A DNA stretch of 51,203 bases, taken from positions 1-51,203 of IMG/VR virus record IMGVR_UViG_3300042868_000678, one strand, 5' to 3'. This document shows, in pieces, positions 38,696 through 46,672 of this stretch (its first letter is position 1; every line of letters begins with the position of its first letter). The position numbers were made by a program, and so were the translations under genes. The notes beneath the pieces were generated by a model. The model did no database searches. It worked only from the letters and a program-made list of their open reading frames with translations, and was not told the origin of the DNA. This DNA is from a virus.

Positions 38696-39432
38696 TAACT
38701 AGTTGGTTTAGCATTAGGAGCCTGACCATCTATACCATCAAATGTCATGTCAGTCTTAATGCTAAAGTAAGTAGATAATAGTTTTTGAGAAGTTAACTCT
38801 AATACTTGCTTTTCTAAATAACCAGGACATCCAAACTCCTTATCCAATGGATTCATACAGTATTCTTCATCGCTCACTGTAGGAGTTGGGCCACATGCAC
38901 AGTCTGATGGGTATAGTATCTCATTAGGAACATCTTCTTCAAAGAATGCAGAAATTCTCACTGAGTGCAAATTAGGATTATTAATGTATAAATATCCTCC
39001 ATTTGCTATCCAGTAATATTGTTCAGCTCTAATGATAGGTAGCTTTAATAAATTTAAGTATCTGTTAATTGTAATCTCTTTAAATCTTTTTCCTTTACCA
39101 CCCATAGCGTTGATAGAATAAACACCTTGTATTAGATATTGATAGTTTCCTTCACTGATGCGAGGAAGTTTGAATCTGCTTCTTGCCACTTGACAAGGAT
39201 CAACATACTCACAGCAATCAGAAATAGGAACCTCTATCATCTCTAAACAAGGAAGCGTTTGGAATACAGTGTCTGTAGCCCAAAGCTTTCTGAGATTTGT
39301 TTCTCTCTTTACTAGTAAAAATGTATTGTTTCTAACCTCAGACGCAACAACCCTATCAGTGATAAGGTTATCTGTTGTTAATAGTTTGTGCATTGCACGA
39401 ACATCTGAGACCATTTTTCTTAATGTAGCCAT
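38695..39432 (-). CDS. Conserved ring/connector structural protein (245 aa)
   Basis: The protein begins MATLRKMVSDVRAMHKLLTT followed by DNLITDRVVASEVRNNTFLL, a start I associate with a conserved crAss-like virion protein of the connector or tail ring. Cys-containing segments (ISDCCEYVDPC and the later SDCACG) could stabilise the fold or bind metal. The middle is beta-rich (FKEITINRYLNLLKLP). It is coupled by TAATG overlaps to both the metallophosphoesterase upstream and the 158-residue gene downstream. A structural role is well supported by neighbourhood; the exact ring position is not determined. Confidence 0.6.
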   Translation of the reverse strand: MATLRKMVSDVRAMHKLLTTDNLITDRVVASEVRNNTFLLVKRETNLRKLWATDTVFQTLPCLEMIEVPISDCCEYVDPCQVARSRFKLPRISEGNYQYLIQGVYSINAMGGKGKRFKEITINRYLNLLKLPIIRAEQYYWIANGGYLYINNPNLHSVRISAFFEEDVPNEILYPSDCACGPTPTVSDEEYCMNPLDKEFGCPGYLEKQVLELTSQKLLSTYFSIKTDMTFDGIDGQAPNAKPTS

Positions 39433-40682
39433 TATAAATACTGTTTGAATATATTTGTTATTCCTTCATCATAATCAATTAGGAATCCTGTAACTTCTGC
39501 TTTAGACATTGTGTGACCATTCTTATCATCCCATAGACTCTTAGCATTTGAGAATGCTGGGATCTGGTAAAATTTAATACCATTGAAATCATGACTCACT
39601 TCATGGTGTTTGTCTCCTGTAAATATATAGAACTTATCATGGTAAGACCACCCTGCTCTATATTCTATTGGAAACAATGCAGCAAGCTTTGCAGGTTTAA
39701 TAGCATCTCCATGATTAAACATCAATGCTGATTGACCATAGCTTACATACTTTCTATACTTAGGAGAACAATCAAATGTTACTCTCTCTGTATTTCTAAA
39801 GTAAGTTTGTAACCAATTAACCATATGCCATCCTACAAACTCATCATGATTACCTGCTACATATACTACCTTCACTTCATGACCATACTGTAATAACATT
39901 GTAATCATTAAGATCTCATGTCCACAGATATACTCAAAAGAAGTATGATATGTGTGAGTGTTTGTTTGAGGAGTTCCTTTTGTAGTCATACCAGTGTATT
40001 CACTATTGAACTCATCAGACCCAATGATATATGTAATTTGTTCTAAGTTGTTTGAAAGCTGAGCTTGGTTAGCTATCAACTCCACCTTGTACATGATATG
40101 AGCTAGTCTATTAGTAACATCATTGTTACCATCTATGTCATATTTGTTCAAGTGAGAGTCTTGTTTGTTGATGACTAACATACCTTTTGGTTTGTCAAAG
40201 TCAACTTTAGGACTCATAACCTCTTGACTTACAGGCTTATATGAAGCTAAAAAGTCTACAAACGCATCTTGAAAAACTTGTTCTGTAGACTTCTTCCCTA
40301 ACCAGGCTTTGACTTGCCAATGTGGATTCCCACCATTTCCCCAGTAGTTCTGTACGTACTTGGTGATTTCCCATTTGTCTGTGTCAATCTTACACTTTAC
40401 TATGAGCTCATCTAAGCTCTTAATTTCATCTTTTGTATTGAAGACAATCTCTCCTGTTCCTTTAGCAATATCCTCTTCAAATCTTACTATTGTTTCCTCT
40501 AGCTCAGAAACATAGTTACCTACCTCTGCCACTTCTTCAACAAGTTCTCTATTTCTTAACTCTATTAACAACTCATCAACCTCTGATTCTGTAATTCCAA
40601 GCTTGTCAGCGTAGAACTTTTTACTCTTTTTCCAATGTAGGATTTCTTCTAGCTGGTTTAGTAATGCTTGATTCTCAGGCAT
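39432..40682 (-). CDS. Metallophosphoesterase with N-terminal helix-turn-helix-like region (416 aa)
   Basis: The C-terminal two thirds carry the calcineurin-type metallophosphoesterase motifs in order: D175-S-H177, GSDEFN (D223, N226), GNHD (N278, H279, D280), NHGD (H324) and GDKHH (H359, H360). All metal ligands are therefore present. The first motif is DSH, as in SbcD/Mre11-like and related phosphodiesterases, rather than DxH with a following loop of fixed length. Residues 20-50 (KLGITESEVDELLIELRNRE) look like a winged-helix or helix-turn-helix unit, and residues about 55-80 may form a coiled coil. The gene is first in a tail-ring operon behind a terminator and a promoter. The substrate could be DNA, RNA or a nucleotide; a DNA repair or genome-protection role is only a guess. 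Confidence 0.8.
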   Translation of the reverse strand: MPENQALLNQLEEILHWKKSKKFYADKLGITESEVDELLIELRNRELVEEVAEVGNYVSELEETIVRFEEDIAKGTGEIVFNTKDEIKSLDELIVKCKIDTDKWEITKYVQNYWGNGGNPHWQVKAWLGKKSTEQVFQDAFVDFLASYKPVSQEVMSPKVDFDKPKGMLVINKQDSHLNKYDIDGNNDVTNRLAHIMYKVELIANQAQLSNNLEQITYIIGSDEFNSEYTGMTTKGTPQTNTHTYHTSFEYICGHEILMITMLLQYGHEVKVVYVAGNHDEFVGWHMVNWLQTYFRNTERVTFDCSPKYRKYVSYGQSALMFNHGDAIKPAKLAALFPIEYRAGWSYHDKFYIFTGDKHHEVSHDFNGIKFYQIPAFSNAKSLWDDKNGHTMSKAEVTGFLIDYDEGITNIFKQYL

Positions 40683-40710
40683 ATGTAGTTTATTTTGGTT
40701 AAAATTATTG

Positions 40711-40742
40711 TAAAGATAGGAACTATTTCTGAATTTCCCAAA
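40711..40742 (-). promoter_or_regulatory. Bacteroidota-type promoter of the metallophosphoesterase-tail operon
   Basis: On the minus strand TTTG (40742-40739) is followed after 20 nt by TATCTTTA (40718-40711), seven of eight positions of TAnnTTTG. It lies 29 bases before the ATG and directly after a terminator, a position expected for a new transcription unit. The remaining spacer 40743-40791 is AT-rich with no gene. Confidence 0.55.
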
Positions 40743-40791
40743 AATAAACTAACTATTTTGGTTATATGGAATAACTTTTTTAGTTATAGTT

Positions 40792-40825
40792 AAAACAAAA
40801 ACTCCCAGGGTAGAAACCCCAGGAG
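40792..40825 (-). terminator. Rho-independent terminator after the fibre cassette
   Basis: On the minus strand CTCCTGGGG (40825-40817), loop TTTCTA, and CCCTGGGAG (40810-40802) form a 9-bp stem with two G-U pairs, followed by TTTTTGTTTT. A second small hairpin CCTGT/ACAGG (40831-40850) precedes it. Together they end transcription past the 187-residue gene. Confidence 0.8.
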
Positions 40826-40865
40826 AACTTCCTGTAAACCAACAAACAGGATTTTTAAAATTGTA

Positions 40866-41429
40866 TTAGCATTGGAACTCATAATATTCAAAGGTGCCAC
40901 TTATAAGCTTCCAAGATATATTCTCTGAATCATAGAATAAAGCAGTGATAGGAGCACCTACAGCGTTTCTAGCAATTGCTGTACATGTTATAGAACTGCC
41001 TCCTCCTAGGCCTGCAAATGAATCACCATTGGCTACAAATAAGGCATAGTCAGAAGCATCTAAGAATATTCTTAAAATTGAACCTGTAGGACATCCATCA
41101 TATCCAGCATAACGTCCTATATCAGCTAAATATAATTCATTTGGATTAGGGGTTGTAGATGTAGAGGTTGTGCTTGTGCTACTTGTAGAAGTGGTGGTAG
41201 TTGTTGGAGCTCCAGATACAATTAAGTAAAGGTCTCTTTGACAAACTCCTGTAGATCTTACAAGAACTTCTGTAGTTCCATCTGGAGCTAGGCTTGAAGT
41301 ATATCCAGCAATAAGAGCTGCTCTAGAAATACCAGTTTCAAATGCTGTTGTGTAACCATCTGCATTTGAGTATAAGTTGAATGGACCTGTATCAGATCCT
41401 GCTAGGGTAAGTGTTATTAATACTGTCAT
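40866..41429 (-). CDS. Small Thr-linker protein with TGPF module (187 aa)
   Basis: Residues 1-75 form a module (LITLTLAGSDTGPF, LIAGYTSS, STGVC) shared with the N-terminus of the detached muzzle piece at 30790-31656. A Thr/Ser linker (TTTTTSTSSTSTTSTSTTPN) follows at about 76-98, then a unique C-terminal beta-rich domain opening with ELYLAD and holding two or three Cys. The design of anchor, flexible linker and head suggests a small surface adhesion or decoration protein. The gene is last in the fibre cassette, just before the terminator. No known family is recognised for the C-terminal head. Confidence 0.5.
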   Translation of the reverse strand: MTVLITLTLAGSDTGPFNLYSNADGYTTAFETGISRAALIAGYTSSLAPDGTTEVLVRSTGVCQRDLYLIVSGAPTTTTTSTSSTSTTSTSTTPNPNELYLADIGRYAGYDGCPTGSILRIFLDASDYALFVANGDSFAGLGGGSSITCTAIARNAVGAPITALFYDSENISWKLISGTFEYYEFQC

Positions 41430-41443
41430 ATTGGTTTATTTTA

Positions 41444-41917
41444 TTAAGTAGGGACAACTGTCACTGAAGTTATTGTTAAACATGGATTTATACATCCACA
41501 GTTACTAAACCAGCTAACAACAGTATCTCCTATATAGAAGTTATAGTTTCCACCACTAGCATCATCATATACAACAGCTAGATAACCTGCTGATGTTGCA
41601 GCTGTATTAAATACCACTGTGTAGTTTCTTTGAGTTTCATATTCTCCAGGACAACAAAAACATTCTCCTGCAAAAGTGTCACTGTATCCATAAGACTGAA
41701 TTGTAGTTGGTACACCAGCTGAAACAATATCTTGATATCTAGGACATCTATTACTAGGATAGTTTATATAAGGAACACTAGTTGTACTTGTGTAATAGTA
41801 AGTATTTATATCTCCTTTAGTAACTATTTTGTTACCTGTAGGAGCACTTCCTCCAATAAGAGTAAGTCCCATAGTGTTTAACTCATTCCAAGTAACTAAA
41901 GCGTTGTTTGTTAGCAT
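41444..41917 (-). CDS. Small Cys-rich structural protein, unknown (157 aa)
   Basis: I do not recognise a family. The protein is beta-like by composition, with Cys residues in CPRY, GECFCCPGEYET and NCGCINPCLTI, which could form disulphides outside the cell or bind metal. It starts MLTNNALVTWNELNTMGL. It lies 15 bases after the Asp-box propeller gene and 14 bases before the 187-residue Thr-linker protein, so it belongs to the same fibre cassette. A virion-surface role is inferred from this context alone. Confidence 0.5.
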   Translation of the reverse strand: MLTNNALVTWNELNTMGLTLIGGSAPTGNKIVTKGDINTYYYTSTTSVPYINYPSNRCPRYQDIVSAGVPTTIQSYGYSDTFAGECFCCPGEYETQRNYTVVFNTAATSAGYLAVVYDDASGGNYNFYIGDTVVSWFSNCGCINPCLTITSVTVVPT

Positions 41918-41932
41918 TTAACTATAATTGAT

Positions 41933-43483
41933 TTATAATGAACAAGCTCCATTACAAGTTGTGGCAGATGGAAGAGTAAGTAATACTGCAGGACTACCTG
42001 GACTAGTTGATTGTGTTATTTGATAAACGAATCCACTAAAGCTTGCATCTGCATAGAATCTATTTATTATAACAGAAGTTCCAGTTGGAAACGCAACTAA
42101 TACATTTGTACTTGTTATATTACAACCTGAACAATTATATTCATCTGCTAAATAATAATCATAATTTGGATTTGCTGTGGTAGATGTTGTAGTTGTAGTG
42201 GGACCAGGAGCACTAAAAGATCTTGACTTACTTAATCCTCCAAAAGTATAAGCTGTTGGAATAGATACTGTTGTCCAAGTTAACCAGTTAGTTGTAGTAG
42301 TTATTTGAGCACTGTCTATATATGTTATCAATGCATAAGTTCCATCTGAGTTAACAAATACTCCTCCTGGTGTTTGTCCTATTCCTGGAACTGGTAAATT
42401 AGTATTAAAATAATCAGCAAAATCAGAACCATAATTTGTAGAGTAGCGAAATTGATTTAATGTATTATTAGTATTGATTAATGCTACTAGCATGTATTGT
42501 CCATCCTGAGACATATCACAATACAAAGCTCTAAAGTCCTCATTATAATGCTTTTCAATAAATGATCCACCATAGTTAGAAGATGTATATATCCTTCCTT
42601 CTCCATTTACGTTACCTGTACCAAATGAAGATTGTTGTGATAATAATTGATATTGTCCTGAAGTATTTATGGCTACATCTGTCCAGTAACTGTTAGCAAA
42701 ATTATTAACACTAAATGATGCTCCATAATTAGAAGACTTAAATATTCTAGATCCCCAAGCAAAGCTTCCAGTTTGTAAGTTTCCAATAGCTGTAACATAT
42801 ATACCATCTCCAGAACATGCTATTTTTGGATAAGGAAGTTGTGTTAGTTGACCAAAACCAGTAACAGGAAAATAGTAAATATTAGTCCAAGTAACTCCAT
42901 AATCAGATGATTTGCATATAGTAAATGCTGAGGCACTAAATGCAACTATATACATATATTGCCCACTATCTGAAACACATGTTCCAGGCATATCATAAAC
43001 TGAACCTGGTGTTAATGACATTGTACATGAACGTGAAACAAATGTCACCCCATAATCACTTGATACTTTTATATCATTAGTTTGTGTACCTGATAATACG
43101 TATTGTCCTGCACCACTTCTAGAAACACTATATCCAGCAGAAATAGGATTTGACCATGTTGAACCTAAGTCATTTGAATATATTACAGTTCCATATGTTG
43201 GTGCACCTGGTGGAGTGTAAGGATTTGTATCATCAATTGCATATATTCTATTAGAATATGAAAGAGGTTGCAAATCATTTTTAACAACTAATTGATTAGC
43301 AGATTTACTAGAAAAGCTTGGATAGGAAGTATCTATGGCAACATAAGATGATGCCTCAGTTTTAGTTATTTGTTTTTGACTTACAGGAATAGTGGAAAGA
43401 GGAATAAATACACCAGTAGTTACTCCATCCTGAAGATTATTACAAGAAACTGTTTGATTACTTGCTATACCTGACCAACTCAT
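41933..43483 (-). CDS. Asp-box (BNR-type) beta-propeller fibre protein (516 aa)
   Basis: The protein contains a series of Asp-box-like motifs: SNDLGSTW (103), SSDYGVTF (141), SSDYGVTW (192), SSNYGASF (250), SSNYGGSF (301) and STNYGSDF (348). They alternate with SGQY- or DGxY-type motifs (GAGQYVL, DSGQYMY, GDGIYVT, TSGQYQL, QDGQYML, SDGTYAL), indicating a propeller of about six blades. A Thr linker TTTTTSTTANPN (429-440) leads to a small C-terminal Cys-containing module starting YDYYLADEYNCSGC. Asp boxes occur in sialidases and other glycan-binding propellers, but no sialidase Arg triad is evident, so binding without cleavage is more likely. Its start overlaps the stop of the 560-residue fibre as TAATG. 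Confidence 0.7.
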   Translation of the reverse strand: MSWSGIASNQTVSCNNLQDGVTTGVFIPLSTIPVSQKQITKTEASSYVAIDTSYPSFSSKSANQLVVKNDLQPLSYSNRIYAIDDTNPYTPPGAPTYGTVIYSNDLGSTWSNPISAGYSVSRSGAGQYVLSGTQTNDIKVSSDYGVTFVSRSCTMSLTPGSVYDMPGTCVSDSGQYMYIVAFSASAFTICKSSDYGVTWTNIYYFPVTGFGQLTQLPYPKIACSGDGIYVTAIGNLQTGSFAWGSRIFKSSNYGASFSVNNFANSYWTDVAINTSGQYQLLSQQSSFGTGNVNGEGRIYTSSNYGGSFIEKHYNEDFRALYCDMSQDGQYMLVALINTNNTLNQFRYSTNYGSDFADYFNTNLPVPGIGQTPGGVFVNSDGTYALITYIDSAQITTTTNWLTWTTVSIPTAYTFGGLSKSRSFSAPGPTTTTTSTTANPNYDYYLADEYNCSGCNITSTNVLVAFPTGTSVIINRFYADASFSGFVYQITQSTSPGSPAVLLTLPSATTCNGACSL

Positions 43484-45165
43484 TATTTATTTAATTTAGC
43501 TTCTAACTCAGCAATACGTTTTTCTAGTTGAGCAATCTTCCAACTATGTACTTGTGTATAATCCACTACTAAGAAACCATCTTGTTTTTCTTCTACAGCA
43601 TCAGGTAATACATTCTGTACTTCTTGAGCAATATATCCCCAATGAGTTTTATTATCTCTTTCTTCATCTTTCCAAGTGAATGCTACAGTTTCTACATTGT
43701 TTGATGGAATAGCTGTAATTATATCTTTAAGTCTTAAGTCAGAGTTTTGGAAGAAAGAATCTGCATATATTGAACTACCACTTACAAACACACTTGAGTT
43801 TGTAAATCCAGAGTTTGCGTTAGTACATATAACTATTGCTCCTGCAGTTGCTGGAGAGATAGTTGTAAATCCAGGACCTGTTGGGCCAGTAGGGCCAGTT
43901 GGACCTATAGGACCAGGGCCACCAGGAGTACCTGGACTACCTGTTGGTCCAGGACCACCAGGAGTACCTGCTGGACCTGTTGGGCCTGGATTACCTGTAA
44001 GTCCTGTTGGACCTATACCTCCTGTTGGGCCTGTAGGACCAGTAGGTCCAGCAGCTCCACTAGTTCCACTAGAACCATTGCTACCAGGGCTACCAGGAGT
44101 TCCACTACCACCAGAAGTACCACTTGTACCTGTACTAGTTCCACTAGAAGCAGATGTACCTGCACTAGCTGATGTACCAGCTGTAGCTGAAGAACCTGAG
44201 GTTCCATTAGTACCAGCTGTGCCAGCTGTTCCTGATGAACCAGAACTTGCAGATGTTCCTGATGAAGCACTAGATCCACTAGTTCCTGCAGTTGCAGATG
44301 TACCTGATGAACCAGAGGTACCACTTGATCCGTTACCACCAGCAGCTCCAAATAAGTTTACAGTCCAAACTGCATATGTTCCTGAACCTGTTGTTGATGC
44401 TACATTAACAACCATAACACCTGTAAGGCTATCATAGCTTGTAACAGAACCTTGCATTGTATTAGATACATCATATGTCAAAAGCACTGTCTGAACAATA
44501 CTATAAGCTAATCCTGTATCAATAGTTAAAGTTTGAGTTCCAGTTCCTATTGTTAAAGATGTGACAGAAGATGATAGATATCTATCTCCATCTATACCAG
44601 CTGTACCTGATGTACCTGCTGGTCCTATTGAACCTGATGTACCAGACGTACCCATTGTACCATCTGCAGCAGATGTTCCTGAACTTCCTGAACTTCCAGA
44701 AAGACCAGAAGAAGCAGATGTACCAGCAGTTCCAGAAAGACCAGCAGAACCTGATGTACCATTAGAACCTTCTCTACCAGAACTTCCAGAGGTTCCACTA
44801 GAACCAGTTTCACCACTTGTGCCAGATGAACCAGCAGCACCACTAGCACCTGAGCTACCTGAAGTGCCAGATGAACCACCAGGTCCTGTAGCACCTGAAC
44901 TACCAGATGTTCCAGAGCTTCCTGTTATACCACTAGAACCAGAAGTTCCAGAAGTACCATTAATACCAACAACACCATTACAAAGAGCATCATCTATTTT
45001 TGATAGAGCACAGTCTAAGTTATCTCCAGTGTGAATTCCTGAACAAGGAAGGTTGGGTCCATTATATATAACATGAGCTGCTGTAGTTTCACAAAGAAGT
45101 GAACCACAGTTTTGACTAGGTTGATAATATGCGTTGTAACAAGGATCTCCAGGATTGCAAGCCAT
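43483..45165 (-). CDS. Collagen-like tail fibre with S74 chaperone (560 aa)
   Basis: Residues 1-66 are a Cys-rich anchor with [20 protein letters not shown], nearly the same as in the 453-residue fibre. Residues about 67-195 are GSS/GTS collagen-like triplets, then a [15 protein letters not shown]-type domain, then more triplets (275-370). A classical GPTGPTG collagen block follows at about 372-432. Residues 475-560 form a Peptidase_S74 chaperone: [28 protein letters not shown] and a terminal coiled coil. By family knowledge the chaperone trimerises the fibre and cleaves at S475, which is present with the usual SDxRLK. The gene is 21 bases after the collar-fibre gene. It is probably a receptor-binding fibre. 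Confidence 0.8.
   Translation of the reverse strand: MACNPGDPCYNAYYQPSQNCGSLLCETTAAHVIYNGPNLPCSGIHTGDNLDCALSKIDDALCNGVVGINGTSGTSGSSGITGSSGTSGSSGATGPGGSSGTSGSSGASGAAGSSGTSGETGSSGTSGSSGREGSNGTSGSAGLSGTAGTSASSGLSGSSGSSGTSAADGTMGTSGTSGSIGPAGTSGTAGIDGDRYLSSSVTSLTIGTGTQTLTIDTGLAYSIVQTVLLTYDVSNTMQGSVTSYDSLTGVMVVNVASTTGSGTYAVWTVNLFGAAGGNGSSGTSGSSGTSATAGTSGSSASSGTSASSGSSGTAGTAGTNGTSGSSATAGTSASAGTSASSGTSTGTSGTSGGSGTPGSPGSNGSSGTSGAAGPTGPTGPTGGIGPTGLTGNPGPTGPAGTPGGPGPTGSPGTPGGPGPIGPTGPTGPTGPGFTTISPATAGAIVICTNANSGFTNSSVFVSGSSIYADSFFQNSDLRLKDIITAIPSNNVETVAFTWKDEERDNKTHWGYIAQEVQNVLPDAVEEKQDGFLVVDYTQVHSWKIAQLEKRIAELEAKLNK
44050..44335 (-). repeat. Collagen-like coding repeat in the 560-aa fibre, C-terminal GSS/GTS block
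   Basis: Gly-X-Y coding repeat followed leftward (43870-44050) by a different GPT/GPA/GPG block. The two blocks have different codon strings, suggesting separate origins. Confidence 0.7.
44590..44965 (-). repeat. Collagen-like coding repeat in the 560-aa fibre, N-terminal block
   Basis: GSS/GTS/GAS Gly-X-Y coding repeat between the N-terminal anchor and the GDRY-type domain. The opposite strand has spurious Val-Pro-rich frames. Confidence 0.75.
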
Positions 45166-45186
45166 TTTATAATTAGTTTAATAAGA

Positions 45187-46275
45187 TTAAGGAATGTACA
45201 TAATATAATATGAAGCTATGACAGGTTGAATATTTGCGTGAGCTGCCCCACCACCTGCATTAGCATTTGTAACACTTGTGCTTACGTCAACAGTAAGACT
45301 AACACTACTTGTAGTTTTAATATTTGATGAACTTTGACTACCAATTACATTTGAACCATCTCCAGCACCTTTATTTAAATAACTAATAGTATGACTATGA
45401 GGATTAGGAGTTATTGACGCAGTAGATGTAGCAGTTGCACTATGTGAGTGAGAAGGCATCTGTGATGCAATAAGCGTCACTGTATTTGCTCCAGCTGTAT
45501 TAAATATTGCATAGTTTGGATTACCAGGATTTGCAGGATTAACTGCAGCATCTAATGGACCACCTGGAACATTTTGAATAGCTCCAACAGCAACACGTCC
45601 TCTTCTATCAGGAGTACCATTTAAGCCATTGCATAGATTTACCTTATAGAAACCAGCAGAATTTAAGCCTGCACCTGTTCCATCAAAGTTAGTTAATGGT
45701 CCATAGTATTCATATGCTACATATGGAACCATTTTTAAATTTTGTTGGTTTGAACTACCACCTTGACTAGCTATATAAGCTGCAATCAAAGCATCTAAGT
45801 CTGCTAGCTTAACATAGTTTGTATCTACATCAAGTGTAAGAGCAGCAAGATCAGTGACAGTTAGACAAAGCTTATTTATAATAGCTTGGACAATAGCATG
45901 AGTGTCAGAAGAAGCTGTTACTCCTGTAAGACAATCTATTGTGTAATTAGCATTAAGTATAGTTAATATATCATCAATAGTAAATATTTGTGCTTGTAAG
46001 CTACATATAGCTGATACTGTAGCAGTAAATAACTCTTGAGTGTTTGGTGTATGAGCAGGTAAATATAAATCAACTATAGGACAAGATATATTTAATGCAA
46101 TAGCATCTCCTTCTCCTGATAATAAAGGAACCAAAGCATTCATTATGGCTTGTTCAACAGAAACTAAATTGTCTCCTGTTTCAACACCTAGTGCCTCATA
46201 GTTTATACCTGTATATCTAACACATTCATCAGATACTGTCTGAACACATCCATTATAACAACTTTCGCAAGACAT
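45187..46275 (-). CDS. Tail-collar domain short fibre protein (362 aa)
   Basis: Residues 1-50 (CESCYNGC, then VRYTGINYEALGVETGDNLV) form an anchor related to those of the 453- and 560-residue fibres. Residues about 55-190 are a helical and beta stalk. The C-terminal part matches the phage tail collar/short-fibre type: NLCNGLNGTPDRRGRVAVG, then MPSHSHSAT (H276, H278) and PHSHTI (H293, H295), ending HANIQPVIASYYIMYIP. In T4 gp12-like proteins, HxH motifs in the three chains bind metal and stabilise the trimeric tip. The pairs here fit that. It is probably a receptor-binding fibre tip that may also tolerate variation in its loops. It is first in the fibre cassette. Confidence 0.75.
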   Translation of the reverse strand: MSCESCYNGCVQTVSDECVRYTGINYEALGVETGDNLVSVEQAIMNALVPLLSGEGDAIALNISCPIVDLYLPAHTPNTQELFTATVSAICSLQAQIFTIDDILTILNANYTIDCLTGVTASSDTHAIVQAIINKLCLTVTDLAALTLDVDTNYVKLADLDALIAAYIASQGGSSNQQNLKMVPYVAYEYYGPLTNFDGTGAGLNSAGFYKVNLCNGLNGTPDRRGRVAVGAIQNVPGGPLDAAVNPANPGNPNYAIFNTAGANTVTLIASQMPSHSHSATATSTASITPNPHSHTISYLNKGAGDGSNVIGSQSSSNIKTTSSVSLTVDVSTSVTNANAGGGAAHANIQPVIASYYIMYIP

Positions 46276-46283
46276 GGTTTAAT

Positions 46284-46559
46284 TTATTTATGAATTAACA
46301 CTTTAACTCTACTCACCACCTGAGAGGTAGTGGGAAGTCCACACACCATAGCATAGGTGGGAGTACAAAGTCTATATGTTAATATTTGTTTGTAATGTAA
46401 TAAATCATCAATTATCTCTCCAGGAATATAATTGTTCATGGAGAAGATAATATTATTATACTGGCGATTTGCCCAGTAAGTTAATCTTTCATCAATTTGT
46501 AATAGTGTAGCAGGGATGCTAGCATCAACTACACAATCTGTTAATCTTGGTGATAACAT
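46284..46559 (-). CDS. Small conserved virion protein, unknown (91 aa)
   Basis: The protein begins MLSPRLTDCVVDASIPATLL and contains a helical stretch (QIDERLTYWANRQYNNIIFS) and two Cys in LCTPTYAMVCGLP. I do not recognise a family. Its first 35 bases overlap the 3' end of the Cys-rich microprotein gene in another frame, and its stop is eight bases before the collar fibre. It is probably a small tail or fibre-attachment component. Confidence 0.5.
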   Translation of the reverse strand: MLSPRLTDCVVDASIPATLLQIDERLTYWANRQYNNIIFSMNNYIPGEIIDDLLHYKQILTYRLCTPTYAMVCGLPTTSQVVSRVKVLIHK

Positions 46560-46671
46560 CTTTTATTCTTTTTGTAGCGTTTTTAAGTTTGTTGTTGCAT
46601 GCTGAGCATAGGCCATTAATCAATTGACAGCCACAGCCCACCTTCATACCACATCCTCTACAGTTTGCCAT
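46525..46671 (-). CDS. Cys-rich zinc-ribbon-like microprotein (48 aa)
   Basis: The ATG at 46671-46669 opens a 48-codon frame ending TGA at 46527-46525. It encodes MANCRGCGMKVGCGCQLING followed by LCSACNNKLKN and a basic tail. Cys residues 4, 7, 13, 15, 22 and 25 form CxxC, CxC and CxxC pairs that could bind one or two zinc ions. It starts one base after the 185-residue gene's stop and overlaps the next gene by 35 bp. I recall similar tiny Cys-rich proteins in crAss-like virion clusters. It could be a structural zinc module or a regulator of late transcription; no choice can be made from sequence. Confidence 0.7.
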   Translation of the reverse strand: MANCRGCGMKVGCGCQLINGLCSACNNKLKNATKRIKDVITKINRLCS

Positions 46672-46672
46672 A

